Shown here piece by piece: positions 34,340 through 42,867 of a stretch of 64,000 bases of DNA. The position numbers and the translations under genes are program-made. The DNA comes from Bacteroidota bacterium. Its GTDB lineage: Bacteria > Bacteroidota > Bacteroidia > JAHEXY01. Below the pieces are notes generated by a model. That model ran no database searches. It was not told the origin of the DNA and was given only the letters and a program-made list of their open reading frames with translations. Every line of letters starts with the position of its first letter. Within the stretch, counting starts at the first letter, position 1. Location: the NCBI GenBank assembly GCA_023251875.1, contig JAHEXY010000003.1:372001-436000 (forward strand), given 5' to 3'.

Positions 34340-35413
34340 ATGAATAAATCGGTTAAACAAGATGACGAAATTGATCTAAAAGATATTTTATTAAAAATAA
34401 AAGATTTATACTTATTACTTCGTCCTCATTTTTTTTTAATTATAATTCTTTCAGTTGGTGGTGGAGCAATAGGATTTAGCTATGCGCATTTTTCTACTCC
34501 TAAATATGTGGCTACCCTAACTTTTATGGTTGATGCGGGTAAATCTAGTTCTATGGGAGGTGTTTCACAATTAGCTTCTTCATTTGGACTAGGATCTCTA
34601 GGGGGAGGTAGTACGCTTGACACAAAAAAATTGGAAGATCTTCTTCTTTCTAACAAAATAAATACAATAACATTATTTGAAAAACAAACTATTGATGGCA
34701 ATACAGACTATTTGGCCAATCATTTTATAAATTTATTTGAAATAAAAAAAGAAAAAGGATTTATTAAAAATGATTCTATTAAAGATTTTACAGAATTTAA
34801 AAGTGCTGACTTTAAAAAGTTTACCCAAAAAGAAAATACAATATTGAATATGATATTGGGCAGAATAATAGGCGAAAAAGGAATGCTATCTGTAGATGTA
34901 GCAAAAAATGAAATTATTACTGTTAAACTTAATTCTGAATCAAATACATTTGCAAAATATTATGTTGAGCATTTGGTAAATGCATTAACTAATTTTTATG
35001 TTACCAGCTCCATAAAAAAGGAAAAAATTACATTGAATATTATTACCAATAGAGAAGATTCCGTAAAAGATGCATTGTATGCCGCAGAAAACACCTATGC
35101 AGCCTATAAGGACGAAAACAGCAGAATGATAAAAGTTAAAGGTTATGTAGAAGAACTAAGATTGAAAAGAAACGTTGAAATACTCAATACCATGTATGGA
35201 GAAATTATTAAGAGTAAAGAAATGGCTAATTTTGCTTTGCTTAATAAAACACCACTTTTTCAAGTAATTGATGAACCAAGCTTCCCATTATTAACAATAT
35301 CCAAATCATGGCTTATGTATACCATTTTTGGTGCATTTATGGGATTTTTAATTACGAGTGGTATTATTATTTTAAAAAAACACCAATCTAGTATTGTTGA
35401 AACCGTGGACTAG
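34340..35413 (+). CDS. Wzz/Wzc-like chain-length determinant (no kinase domain)
   Basis: A 357-residue inner-membrane protein that likely sets polysaccharide chain length with the polymerase. Transmembrane segments are at about 32-52 (FFLIIILSVGGGAIGFSYA) and 322-345 (LMYTIFGAFMGFLITSGIII). The periplasmic part is helical. A Ser/Gly-rich stretch (SSMGGVSQLASSFGLGSLGG) follows the first beta part, as in Wzz-fold proteins. It ends soon after the second helix, so the BY-kinase domain of Wzc-type proteins is absent. The UpxY-like gene begins 3 bp after its stop. Confidence 0.88.
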   Translation: MNKSVKQDDEIDLKDILLKIKDLYLLLRPHFFLIIILSVGGGAIGFSYAHFSTPKYVATLTFMVDAGKSSSMGGVSQLASSFGLGSLGGGSTLDTKKLEDLLLSNKINTITLFEKQTIDGNTDYLANHFINLFEIKKEKGFIKNDSIKDFTEFKSADFKKFTQKENTILNMILGRIIGEKGMLSVDVAKNEIITVKLNSESNTFAKYYVEHLVNALTNFYVTSSIKKEKITLNIITNREDSVKDALYAAENTYAAYKDENSRMIKVKGYVEELRLKRNVEILNTMYGEIIKSKEMANFALLNKTPLFQVIDEPSFPLLTISKSWLMYTIFGAFMGFLITSGIIILKKHQSSIVETVD

Positions 35414-35416
35414 TGT

Positions 35417-35971
35417 ATGAACTTGAATAAATTCAATAACCCCAATACTACTGTTTCTTCTCCAATAAATTGGTATGCCATTTATACAAAAGCCCGAGCC
35501 GAAAAAAAAGTATACGAACGCCTTTCACTAAATGGCTTCAATGCTTATTTGCCTTTAGTTACAAGCCTTAGAAAATGGAGCGATCGTAAAAAGAAAATAG
35601 TAAGTCCTCTAATCTCCTCTTATGTTTTTGTAAATATTCACAAAGACTCCCTATACGATGCCTTAAAAATTAAAGGTACATCAGGCTTGCTTCGATATTT
35701 AGGAAAACCTGCAATAATAAGGGATTATGAAATTGAAAACTTACAAATTTTAATGAACGACATCGAGCAAGTCTCATTGCTCAAAAATGAGAAATTTGAA
35801 AAAGGCGAAGCAGTTGAAGTCATCAAAGGCCCTTTTACCGGCTTAATAGCTCAATCCGTTTGTATACAAGGCAAATATAGAATTATTGTAGAAATTGAAG
35901 CGATGGGTAGTAAGTTAGCCGTAAACATACCGTTAGCATTTGTAAAAAAAAGAATAACCCTGCATAACTAA
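35417..35971 (+). CDS. UpxY/NusG-like transcription antiterminator
   Basis: A 184-residue NusG-family protein. The NGN domain begins with WYAIYTKARAEKKVYERL and includes NAYLPLVTSLRKWSDRKK and PLISSYVFVNI; the C-terminal KOW part has FEKGEAVEVIKGPFTGL. In Bacteroides such UpxY proteins bind the 5' leader of their own capsule operon and prevent premature termination. The location, as the last gene of the export group and just before a 273-bp gap leading to the sugar genes, fits control of the ~27-kb cluster downstream. Confidence 0.9.
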   Translation: MNLNKFNNPNTTVSSPINWYAIYTKARAEKKVYERLSLNGFNAYLPLVTSLRKWSDRKKKIVSPLISSYVFVNIHKDSLYDALKIKGTSGLLRYLGKPAIIRDYEIENLQILMNDIEQVSLLKNEKFEKGEAVEVIKGPFTGLIAQSVCIQGKYRIIVEIEAMGSKLAVNIPLAFVKKRITLHN

Positions 35972-36108
35972 ATCGATTTATAATAAATTTCCCCTTCTTT
36001 CTACATCCAAAATTTATTCGCCTTTTATCTCAGTATCCAATACTAAACTAAAGTTTATAAACTATGTATTTTGTAGATAATTCGTGCCGTAAAGTCAATT
36101 AAAATTGT

Positions 36109-36116
36109 TAATTTTG
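36109..36116 (+). promoter_or_regulatory. Possible -7 box (TAATTTTG) in the leader of the sugar gene cluster
   Basis: TAATTTTG fits TAnnTTTG and would give a ~125-nt leader before pseB. No TTG lies at -33. The leader contains a small hairpin ATGGC-GAA-GCCAT at 36162-36174. The rest of the 35972-36244 gap shows nothing else clear. Confidence 0.4.
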
Positions 36117-36244
36117 TGCGCTTTTAACACCATTAGAATCAGACTATAATTGTGACTGACAATGGCGAAGCCATGTAAAATATAATCTTTTATTTTTTCC
36201 TAAATCGAAAAATAAATTCTTTATTCAAATTCAAAAAAAAAAGA

Positions 36245-37261
36245 ATGCTAGATCTAAACAACAAATCAATTTTAATTACTGGCGGAACAGGTTCTCTAGG
36301 CAAACAACTTACCAAAACTATCTTAGAACGTTGGCCAAAAGTAAAGCGTTTGGTTATTTTTTCAAGAGATGAGCAAAAGCAATTTCAAATGAATCAAGAA
36401 TTTCCTGAGCATAAGTATGAAGCCATACGCTATTTTATTGGTGATGTTCGCGATTATGACCGTTTGTTAAGAGCTTTTGAAGGTATTCAATATATTATTC
36501 ATACTGCTGCAATGAAGCATGTTCCCATTGCAGAATACAATCCTATGGAGTGTGTAAAAACAAATGTACTCGGAGCCGAAAATATCATCAATGCTGCTCT
36601 TGCTACAAATATAGAAAATGTTGTTGCACTATCTACCGATAAAGCAGCTGCCCCCATTAATTTATATGGCGCTACCAAATTATGTTCTGATAAACTTTTT
36701 GTAGCAGCAAATAATATTAGAGGAGCACGGAAAATTAAATTTTCAGTAGTGCGTTATGGCAATGTAATGGGATCTAATGGCTCTGTTATTCCCTTTTTCT
36801 TAAAGAAAAGAAAAGAAGGTGTTTTACCCATTACCGACATCACCATGACCCGTTTTAATATTTCACTTAATGAAGGCGTTGAAATGGTATTGCATGCTTT
36901 AGAAACGGCTTGGGGAGGAGAAATTTTTGTGCCTAAAATTCCGTCTTACAAAATTACAGAAGTTGCAAAAGCAATTGGCCCAAATTGCAAAATAGAAGTG
37001 GTGGGCATTAGGCCGGGAGAAAAAATTCATGAAGAAATGATTACTTCCTCAGATTCATTTTCAACTTACGATTTAGGTAAATACTATGCCATACTACCGC
37101 AAGTGCCCAATTTTAATGTAAACGAATACATTAAGCATTTTAAAGCACAACCCGTAAAAAAAGGTTTCGAATATAATTCAGGCGAAAATTCGGATTGGGT
37201 TGATGCAATAGAATTACGTAAACTTATTAAAGAACATATTGATCCTGAATTTGTAAATTGA
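36245..37261 (+). CDS. pseB: UDP-GlcNAc 4,6-dehydratase (inverting), PseB-type
   Basis: A 338-residue short-chain dehydrogenase. Inverting dehydratases convert UDP-GlcNAc to UDP-2-acetamido-2,6-dideoxy-beta-L-arabino-hex-4-ulose, the first step to pseudaminic-type nonulosonic acids. The NAD-binding motif is ILITGGTGSLGKQL, and DEQKQFQMNQEF is typical of the PseB/FlaA1 group. STDKAAAPINLYGATK contains the TDK triad residues and the YxxxK pair. RYGNVMGSNGSVIPFF is also characteristic. pseC follows after about 120 bp, so the pair makes the 4-amino sugar intermediate. It is the first gene after the UpxY-linked leader. Confidence 0.93.
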   Translation: MLDLNNKSILITGGTGSLGKQLTKTILERWPKVKRLVIFSRDEQKQFQMNQEFPEHKYEAIRYFIGDVRDYDRLLRAFEGIQYIIHTAAMKHVPIAEYNPMECVKTNVLGAENIINAALATNIENVVALSTDKAAAPINLYGATKLCSDKLFVAANNIRGARKIKFSVVRYGNVMGSNGSVIPFFLKKRKEGVLPITDITMTRFNISLNEGVEMVLHALETAWGGEIFVPKIPSYKITEVAKAIGPNCKIEVVGIRPGEKIHEEMITSSDSFSTYDLGKYYAILPQVPNFNVNEYIKHFKAQPVKKGFEYNSGENSDWVDAIELRKLIKEHIDPEFVN

Positions 37262-37270
37262 GGGTAGTTT

Positions 37271-37312
37271 GGAGTCGAAAGACCGAAGTACTTCCGGCTT
37301 CGAGCTTCCGAC
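37271..37312 (+). repeat. Quasi-palindromic CTTCCG/CGGAAG-family repeat after pseB
   Basis: The stretch contains GTCGAAAGACCGAAG and CTTCCGGCTTCGAGC around the perfect palindrome GAAGTACTTC (37285-37294). It belongs to the same family as repeats at 38611-38668, 46735-46845 and 48451-48498. It produces a false N-terminal extension of pseC. Confidence 0.65.
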
Positions 37313-37379
37313 AAATAATTTTATTAATACAAAAATTCAGCTCATTCCTTGTATAAGTATTATAGATAATCAATATAGT

Positions 37380-38558
37380 ATGATTCTTGAAAAAACATTA
37401 GACGTGAAACCCATTCCATACGGCAGACAAAATATTACACAAGAAGACATTGATGCAGTAGTTAAATCACTCCAGTCTGATTTTCTTACACAAGGCCCTG
37501 CCATTGCAAAATTTGAAAACGCCTTTGCTGAATATATTGGAGTAAAATATGCTGTAGCGGTTTCTAACGGTACCGCTGCTCTGCATTTATGTACAATGGC
37601 CATGAATGTACAACCTGGAGATAAAGTAATTACTACTCCCATAACATTTGTGGCAAGTGCTAATTGCATTCGCTATTGCGGAGGTGAGGTAGTTTTTTCA
37701 GATATCGATCCTAATACATTTTTATTAGATGTAGAGATAGTACGTACTCTTTTAGAAAAACATCCTAAGGGAACTTTTAAAGGTATTATTCCTGTTGATT
37801 TTGCAGGTGCTGCTATAAATTTAGAAACTTTTAAAAAACTGGCAGATGAACATGATCTATGGCTTATTGAAGATGCCTGCCATGCACCCGGTGGTTTTTT
37901 TATAGATAGTAAAGAAAAAAAACAAAATTGTGGAAATAGTGCTTATGCAGATCTAGCTATTTTTTCTTTTCATCCCGTAAAGCATATTGCTACAGGTGAA
38001 GGTGGAATGATTACAACAAACAATAAAAAATTATATGATAAATTATGTTTGTTGCGTACACACGGAATCACACGAGATATTGAATTATTACAAGAAAATC
38101 ATGGAATTTGGTACCATGAAATGCAAGAACTAGGATACAATTATCGTTTAAGTGATATTCAAGCGGCTTTAGGTAGCACGCAATTGAAACGTGCTGATGA
38201 GGGATTAAAAAGAAGAAAAGAAATTGCTCACCGATATGATGAGGCTTTTTCTTCTTATAAATTAAATATAAAAACTCCAAAATATAATGAAGGTCATGCC
38301 TTTCATTTGTATATAATTCAAGTTGAAGATCGTAAAGATTTATACAACCACTTACGTGAAAATAATATTTTTGCACAGGTGCATTATATTCCCGCACACA
38401 CAATGCCTTATTATAAAAATTTAGGTTATAAAAAAGGCGATTATCCTATAGCTGAAAAGTATTACGAGCATTGTTTGAGTTTACCCATGTATCCAACATT
38501 AAGCAACGAAGAACAAGACTACGTTATAGAAACAATTTTGAATTACTTTACAAAATAA
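37380..38558 (+). CDS. pseC: UDP-4-amino sugar aminotransferase, PseC-type
   Basis: A 392-residue PLP-dependent DegT/DnrJ/EryC1 aminotransferase, which transaminates the 4-keto sugar made by PseB to the 4-amino-4,6-dideoxy intermediate. The start is ATG 37380 (MILEKTLDVKPIPYGRQNI); an in-frame TTG at 37269 would translate the repeat upstream. The family marks are SNGTAALHLCTMAM, IEDACHAPGG and the PLP Lys in FSFHPVKHIATGEGG. The C-terminal HYIPAHTMPYYKNLGY is typical of the PseC subgroup. The next gene lies 142 bp downstream across another repeat. Confidence 0.92.
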   Translation: MILEKTLDVKPIPYGRQNITQEDIDAVVKSLQSDFLTQGPAIAKFENAFAEYIGVKYAVAVSNGTAALHLCTMAMNVQPGDKVITTPITFVASANCIRYCGGEVVFSDIDPNTFLLDVEIVRTLLEKHPKGTFKGIIPVDFAGAAINLETFKKLADEHDLWLIEDACHAPGGFFIDSKEKKQNCGNSAYADLAIFSFHPVKHIATGEGGMITTNNKKLYDKLCLLRTHGITRDIELLQENHGIWYHEMQELGYNYRLSDIQAALGSTQLKRADEGLKRRKEIAHRYDEAFSSYKLNIKTPKYNEGHAFHLYIIQVEDRKDLYNHLRENNIFAQVHYIPAHTMPYYKNLGYKKGDYPIAEKYYEHCLSLPMYPTLSNEEQDYVIETILNYFTK

Positions 38559-38610
38559 TGAGAAAATCCATTATACTTGGATAAACAATTACATAATCAC
38601 AATATCAGAA

Positions 38611-38668
38611 GCTGGAAGACGGGAGACGGAAGTCAGGTTTACTTCGGACTTCCGTCTTCCGACTCCTA
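38611..38668 (+). repeat. CTTCCG/CGGAAG-family hairpin repeat after pseC
   Basis: GGGAGACGGAAGTC (38621-38634) pairs with GACTTCCGTCTTCC (38647-38660) with one mismatch around a 12-nt loop. It could act as a terminator or mRNA-stabilising hairpin inside the operon. Confidence 0.7.
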
Positions 38669-38700
38669 ACCAAAAAATATATAATTCTGTTTCACTTATA

Positions 38701-39582
38701 ATGCCTCCCACCAATAAAATCATTCTCGGTACTGTTCAATTTGGTTTAGAATATGGCATTAATAATCATTCAGGAAAACCAACTCCGGCAACGGTAAATA
38801 CTATTTTAGATGTAGCATTTGAAAATAGTATAAACATACTTGATACTGCCGAAGTATATGGTAACGCTCAAGAAGTAATAGGAAACTATCATCTATCATC
38901 AAAAAACAAATTTGATGTTATTACTAAATTTAGTTCAAGTAGAAATGATCTTTCTGAAAATTTAAAAAATCGAATTCGTCAAAACTTAAATACACTAAAT
39001 ATTGATTCATTATACTGCTACATGTTTCACTCATTTAATGATTTTAAAAAATATTTTGATTTTTATAAAAATGAAATAGCAGCCTTAAAAGAAGAAGGAC
39101 TTATCAAGAAATTTGGAGTTTCTGTATATACAAATCATGAAATAGAAGAATTGTTGGGATTTGAAGGTATAGATGTAATACAATTACCATTTAATTTATT
39201 AGACAATACACAACAACGTTCAAGTACAATTAAAAAAGCAAAAGAAAAAGGAGTTGAAATTCATACTAGGTCGGCATTTTTGCAAGGACTTTTTTTCAAA
39301 AATACCAATGAATTACCCAAAAAGTTAATTCCTCTTCTCCCCTATCTTAACGAGATAAACAGCATTTCAAAAAACAATAATATTGACTTAAATAGTTTAT
39401 CCTTAAACTACGCTATACAACAAAATACTATTGATCATGTTTTAATTGGAGTTGATACAGTTGATCAATTAATAGCAAATATATCTTTATTGCAAAAAAG
39501 TATTTCTAGAGAAGTGTGTCAGCAAATTGATTCAATTATTGTAAAAGAAACCGATTTACTAAATCCATCAAATTGGAATTGA
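38701..39582 (+). CDS. Aldo/keto reductase of the nonulosonic acid block
   Basis: A 293-residue NAD(P)H-dependent aldo/keto reductase with the TIM-barrel start ILGTVQFGLEYGINN. The catalytic tetrad is visible: Asp and Tyr in NILDTAEVYGNAQ, Lys in VITKFSSS, His in CYMFHSFND. Such reductases recur in flagellin or spore coat type nonulosonic acid clusters next to SpsF and HemL-like genes. Their exact step is not settled; a keto-sugar reduction is the natural guess. Its TGA overlaps the start of the next gene (TTGA), so they are translationally coupled. Confidence 0.87.
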   Translation: MPPTNKIILGTVQFGLEYGINNHSGKPTPATVNTILDVAFENSINILDTAEVYGNAQEVIGNYHLSSKNKFDVITKFSSSRNDLSENLKNRIRQNLNTLNIDSLYCYMFHSFNDFKKYFDFYKNEIAALKEEGLIKKFGVSVYTNHEIEELLGFEGIDVIQLPFNLLDNTQQRSSTIKKAKEKGVEIHTRSAFLQGLFFKNTNELPKKLIPLLPYLNEINSISKNNNIDLNSLSLNYAIQQNTIDHVLIGVDTVDQLIANISLLQKSISREVCQQIDSIIVKETDLLNPSNWN

Positions 39583-40328
39583 AAAAAGTTATAGCCATAA
39601 CACAAGCTCGAGTTGGATCAACAAGATTACCCAATAAGGTTTTAATGAATATTAAAAATAAAACCTTACTCGAAATTCATTTGGGGAGAATATTAAAATC
39701 TAAATTAATTGACGAATTAATTGTTGCCACCACAGTTGATCCAAAAGACGATGCCATAGTTGGTATTTGTAAAAAAATGCAAGTACAATATTCTAGAGGA
39801 AGCGAGAATAATGTACTGGATCGTTTTTATCAGGCAGCAATAAAAAAAAATCCTACTCATGTTGTTCGATTAACTTCCGATTGCCCTTTAATAGATCCTC
39901 AATTAATTGATGCTGTAATTGATTTCACCATAAAAAATGATTTGGATTATGGTTCAAATATATTTGTAGAAGATTTTCCTGATGGCCAAGATATTGAAGT
40001 AATGAAATTTTCTGTCCTGGAAAATGCATGGAAAAATGCAGACAAACAATACCAGAAAGAACATGTAACGCCATACATCCGTGAACATTCTACTTTTATG
40101 GGTGGAACTTTATTTAAATCAGATAATTTTGCTTGCGAAGGCAAATACGGAAAAATCAGATTAACGGTTGATGAGCAAAAAGATTTTGAAGTAATTTCTA
40201 TTCTTGCCAATGACTTAGGTGAGGAAAAAAGATGGTTTGAATACGCCAACTACTATGAAAATAATCAAAAGATAAAAAATTTAAATTCTAATATAAAACG
40301 CAATGAAGGTTTTAGAAAAACAATTTGA
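39579..40328 (+). CDS. SpsF-type cytidylyltransferase (CMP-nonulosonate synthetase-like)
   Basis: A ~249-residue nucleotidyltransferase with N-terminal MKKVIAITQARVGSTRLPNK, the CTP-binding signature of the SpsF/NeuA/KdsB superfamily. Later come TSDCPLIDPQLID with the metal-binding Asp residues and TVDEQKDFEVI. It should activate a sugar acid with CTP, taking the place of PseF. No ATG is available; TTG 39579 overlaps the upstream stop as TTGA, and TTG 39573 is a second choice. The next gene begins before its stop or just after it, depending on the start chosen there. Confidence 0.85.
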   Translation: MKKVIAITQARVGSTRLPNKVLMNIKNKTLLEIHLGRILKSKLIDELIVATTVDPKDDAIVGICKKMQVQYSRGSENNVLDRFYQAAIKKNPTHVVRLTSDCPLIDPQLIDAVIDFTIKNDLDYGSNIFVEDFPDGQDIEVMKFSVLENAWKNADKQYQKEHVTPYIREHSTFMGGTLFKSDNFACEGKYGKIRLTVDEQKDFEVISILANDLGEEKRWFEYANYYENNQKIKNLNSNIKRNEGFRKTI

Positions 40329-41664
40329 GGAAAAGATGAAATTAACAAATTCCGACAAGTACAAGAGCAAAATTCACAAATTAATTCCGGGAGGTGCACA
40401 TACCTATTCTAAAGGCGATGATCAATTTCCGGAATTATCTCCCGCTGCCATTTCGCATGGAAAAGGCGCTTGGGTATGGGATATCGATGGCAATAAATTT
40501 CTCGATTGCTCCATGGGATTAACCTCTGTAACATTGGGTCATGCATTTGAACCTGTTATTAATCGCGTAAAAGATGAATTAGATAAGGGCGTAAATTTTC
40601 AACGTCCATCCTATATTGAAATGGAAATGGCTGAGAAATTTTTGTCTTTGGTACCAGAACATGATATGATCAAATTTGCTAAAAACGGATCAATTGTTAC
40701 AACAGCTGCAGTTAAATTGGCAAGAACTTTTACAAACAGAAAACTAGTGGCTTTTCCTGCCGATCATCCTTTTTATTCTTATGACGATTGGTTTATTGGA
40801 AAAACAGCTTGCAACATTGGTGTACCAGATGAAATTGCTGCACTTTCTGTAACTTTTAAATCAGGCGATTTAGATTCTTTAAAACAATTATTTGCAAAAT
40901 ATCCCAATCAAATAGCCTGTGTAATTACCGAGCCTGAGAAAAATTTCGATCGTGAAAACGGAATAGATCCTCAAGCCTATATAAAAGAAGCCATTGATAT
41001 TGCGCATAAAAATGGAGCACTGTTTATTTTAGATGAAATGATTACCGGATTTAAAGTAGATATTCCGGGGGCCATGAAAAAATATAAGTTGGAACCCGAT
41101 ATGGCTACTTGGGGAAAAAGTACAGCCAATGGCTTTTCATTTTGTGCTTTAACAGGAAAAAGAAATGTAATGCAATTGGGAGGCATTGATAGAATTGGGC
41201 AAGAAAAAGTATTTCTAGTATCAACTACACATGGTGGCGAAACGCATGCCATTGCAGCAGGCCTTGCAACTATCGATTTTTATTTAAAGAATAATGTAAT
41301 AGAAAAAAATAGTAATACCGGAAATATACTTCGCAATAATTGCAATAAAATTATTAGCGCAATGCAGCTAGATTCCGCTATTAATATTTCTAATTCTCCA
41401 TGGATGTTGGTTTTCAATTTCAAAAACGCCAAAGGAGAGGCTGATGCTGGCTTGCGCACTTTGTTTATGCAAGAAATGATTAAACATGGAGTACTTTTTC
41501 AAGGCGCATTTGTTCCTTGCTATACTCATAACAACGAGGAAATTGATTTTTTCACTAACGCATTTGAACAATCTTGTGAAATTTACAAAATGGCATTACA
41601 TGAAGGATATGAAAAATATTTAATTGGTGAACCTGCCAAAGCAGTTTTTAGAAAGTATTTGTAA
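40303..41664 (+). CDS. Glutamate-1-semialdehyde aminotransferase-like (HemL-like) class III aminotransferase
   Basis: A 453-residue class III PLP aminotransferase. The HemL-like start LIPGGAHTYSKGDDQFPELS, the Asp in LFILDEMITGFKVD and the PLP Lys in TWGKSTANGFSFCALTGKR are present. Context argues against tetrapyrrole synthesis: HemL-like enzymes recur in nonulosonic acid clusters beside SpsF and aldo/keto reductases and probably aminate a keto-sugar. ATG 40303 overlaps the previous gene by 26 bp. ATG 40336, preceded by GAGGAAAAG, is a good alternative start giving 442 residues. Confidence 0.87.
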   Translation: MKVLEKQFEEKMKLTNSDKYKSKIHKLIPGGAHTYSKGDDQFPELSPAAISHGKGAWVWDIDGNKFLDCSMGLTSVTLGHAFEPVINRVKDELDKGVNFQRPSYIEMEMAEKFLSLVPEHDMIKFAKNGSIVTTAAVKLARTFTNRKLVAFPADHPFYSYDDWFIGKTACNIGVPDEIAALSVTFKSGDLDSLKQLFAKYPNQIACVITEPEKNFDRENGIDPQAYIKEAIDIAHKNGALFILDEMITGFKVDIPGAMKKYKLEPDMATWGKSTANGFSFCALTGKRNVMQLGGIDRIGQEKVFLVSTTHGGETHAIAAGLATIDFYLKNNVIEKNSNTGNILRNNCNKIISAMQLDSAINISNSPWMLVFNFKNAKGEADAGLRTLFMQEMIKHGVLFQGAFVPCYTHNNEEIDFFTNAFEQSCEIYKMALHEGYEKYLIGEPAKAVFRKYL

Positions 41665-41672
41665 GAGTCGGA

Positions 41673-42704
41673 ATGAAAAGAACCTACAAATCCTTATCTC
41701 AGCAAGAATTCTCAAATGGTGCATATAAAATTGTTCCCATTCGAGATGAAGATAAGTATGCCATTATGCAATGGCGCAATGAGCAAATTGACATTCTGCG
41801 TCAAAAAGAATTGCTTACAAAAGAAAAACAAGAATGGTATTTTAAAAATGTGGTAGATAAATTATTTGAAGAAGAAAAACCCACTCAACTTTTATTTAGT
41901 TTTTTAGAAAACGATATTTTAGTTGGCTATGGAGGATTGGTACACATTGATTGGGAAAGTGGAAATGCAGAAATATCATTTATTACAGAAACAAATAGAA
42001 ATCTAAATCAAGAACAATTTTGTAATGATTGGGAAGAATATTTAAATATTTTAAAAAAAATTGCAGATATAAATCTGAATTTTAATAAAATCTATACCTA
42101 CGCTTATGATATTCGCCCTTCCTTATTTCAAACCTTATTAAACAACTATTTTGTTGAAGAAGCACGTCTTAAAGACCACATAGTAATTAATAATATAAAG
42201 CACGATATTTTAATTCATTCTTACTTTTTTAATACTATGTCGTTACGTTTAGCAAATGAAAAAGATATGTTATTGTATTTTAACTGGGCAAATGATGAAA
42301 GTGTTAGAAATAATTCATTCAATAACACTAAAATAGAATTAGAAAATCATAAAAAATGGTTTGCAAAAAAATTAAATGATCCGGATTGTGTAATGTTTGT
42401 GGCATATGTGCAAAATGAAGCTGTTGGCCAAATTAGGTTCGATAAGAATGCTCAATCTGATTTTGAAATTGATTTCTCAATAGACAAAAAATATAGAGGT
42501 AAAGGAATAGGTGCAAAAATTCTAAGAACTGGAACATTAACATTATTCAATAACAATACATCCATTAAAAGAGTTGTTGGTAAAGTAAAATCAGATAATT
42601 CTTCCTCTAAAAAATCTTTTGTAAATGCCGGATTTAAACAATTTTTACCTATAGATAGCAACAATCATGTAGTTACTTTTAAATATGAAATAGCCATGCA
42701 CTGA
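41673..42704 (+). CDS. Double-GNAT protein (two PseH-like acetyltransferase domains)
   Basis: A 343-residue protein made of two GNAT-like halves. The N-half (to ~185) has YKIVPIRDEDKYAIMQWRNE and VGYGGLVHIDWESGNAEISF. The C-half (from ~190) has MSLRLANEKDMLLYFNWAND, EAVGQIRFD and the acetyl-CoA loop KYRGKGIGAKILR. Both openings resemble PseH, which N-acetylates the 4-amino group in pseudaminic acid synthesis. The C-half also resembles the GNAT domain sometimes fused to PseG. The N-half lacks a clear acetyl-CoA loop (Q/RxxGxG/A), so it may be substrate-binding or inactive. Its last codons (FKYEIAMH) lie in the dispersed ~90-bp element, so the native C-terminus may have been altered. Confidence 0.8.
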   Translation: MKRTYKSLSQQEFSNGAYKIVPIRDEDKYAIMQWRNEQIDILRQKELLTKEKQEWYFKNVVDKLFEEEKPTQLLFSFLENDILVGYGGLVHIDWESGNAEISFITETNRNLNQEQFCNDWEEYLNILKKIADINLNFNKIYTYAYDIRPSLFQTLLNNYFVEEARLKDHIVINNIKHDILIHSYFFNTMSLRLANEKDMLLYFNWANDESVRNNSFNNTKIELENHKKWFAKKLNDPDCVMFVAYVQNEAVGQIRFDKNAQSDFEIDFSIDKKYRGKGIGAKILRTGTLTLFNNNTSIKRVVGKVKSDNSSSKKSFVNAGFKQFLPIDSNNHVVTFKYEIAMH

Positions 42705-42772
42705 ACGTACTCAAACACTGATGAACATTGAATGGCGTATTCCATGACTTTTAAAAAACAAATAAAGTAGAT
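42685..42772 (+). repeat. Dispersed ~90-bp intergenic element, copy B
   Basis: The same element as at 11531 and 53149, from ATGAAATAGCC to just before an ATG at 42773. The first 20 bp code for the C-terminus of the preceding protein. A two-base deletion here breaks the short WRIPYD reading frame. After it a 26-codon frame (42773-42853) is possible before pseI, but I would not call it a gene. Confidence 0.8.
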
Positions 42773-42867
42773 ATGAAAATTAATATTGGCTTGAAAATTA
42801 TTTCTACCTCTAATCTGGTTTATTCTGTTTTTGCACTTTTATTATTTATCTAAAATTAGCAACACAA

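Noticed and set aside
40303-41664. Tetrapyrrole enzyme HemL
   Set aside because: The fold is HemL-like, but position among PseB, PseC, SpsF and PseI genes argues for a sugar aminotransferase.
42773-42853. A 26-codon frame (MKINIGLKIIS...) after dispersed element copy B
   Set aside because: It is hydrophobic and follows the element as real genes do at the other copies, but it is too short to support and no homologue is known to me.
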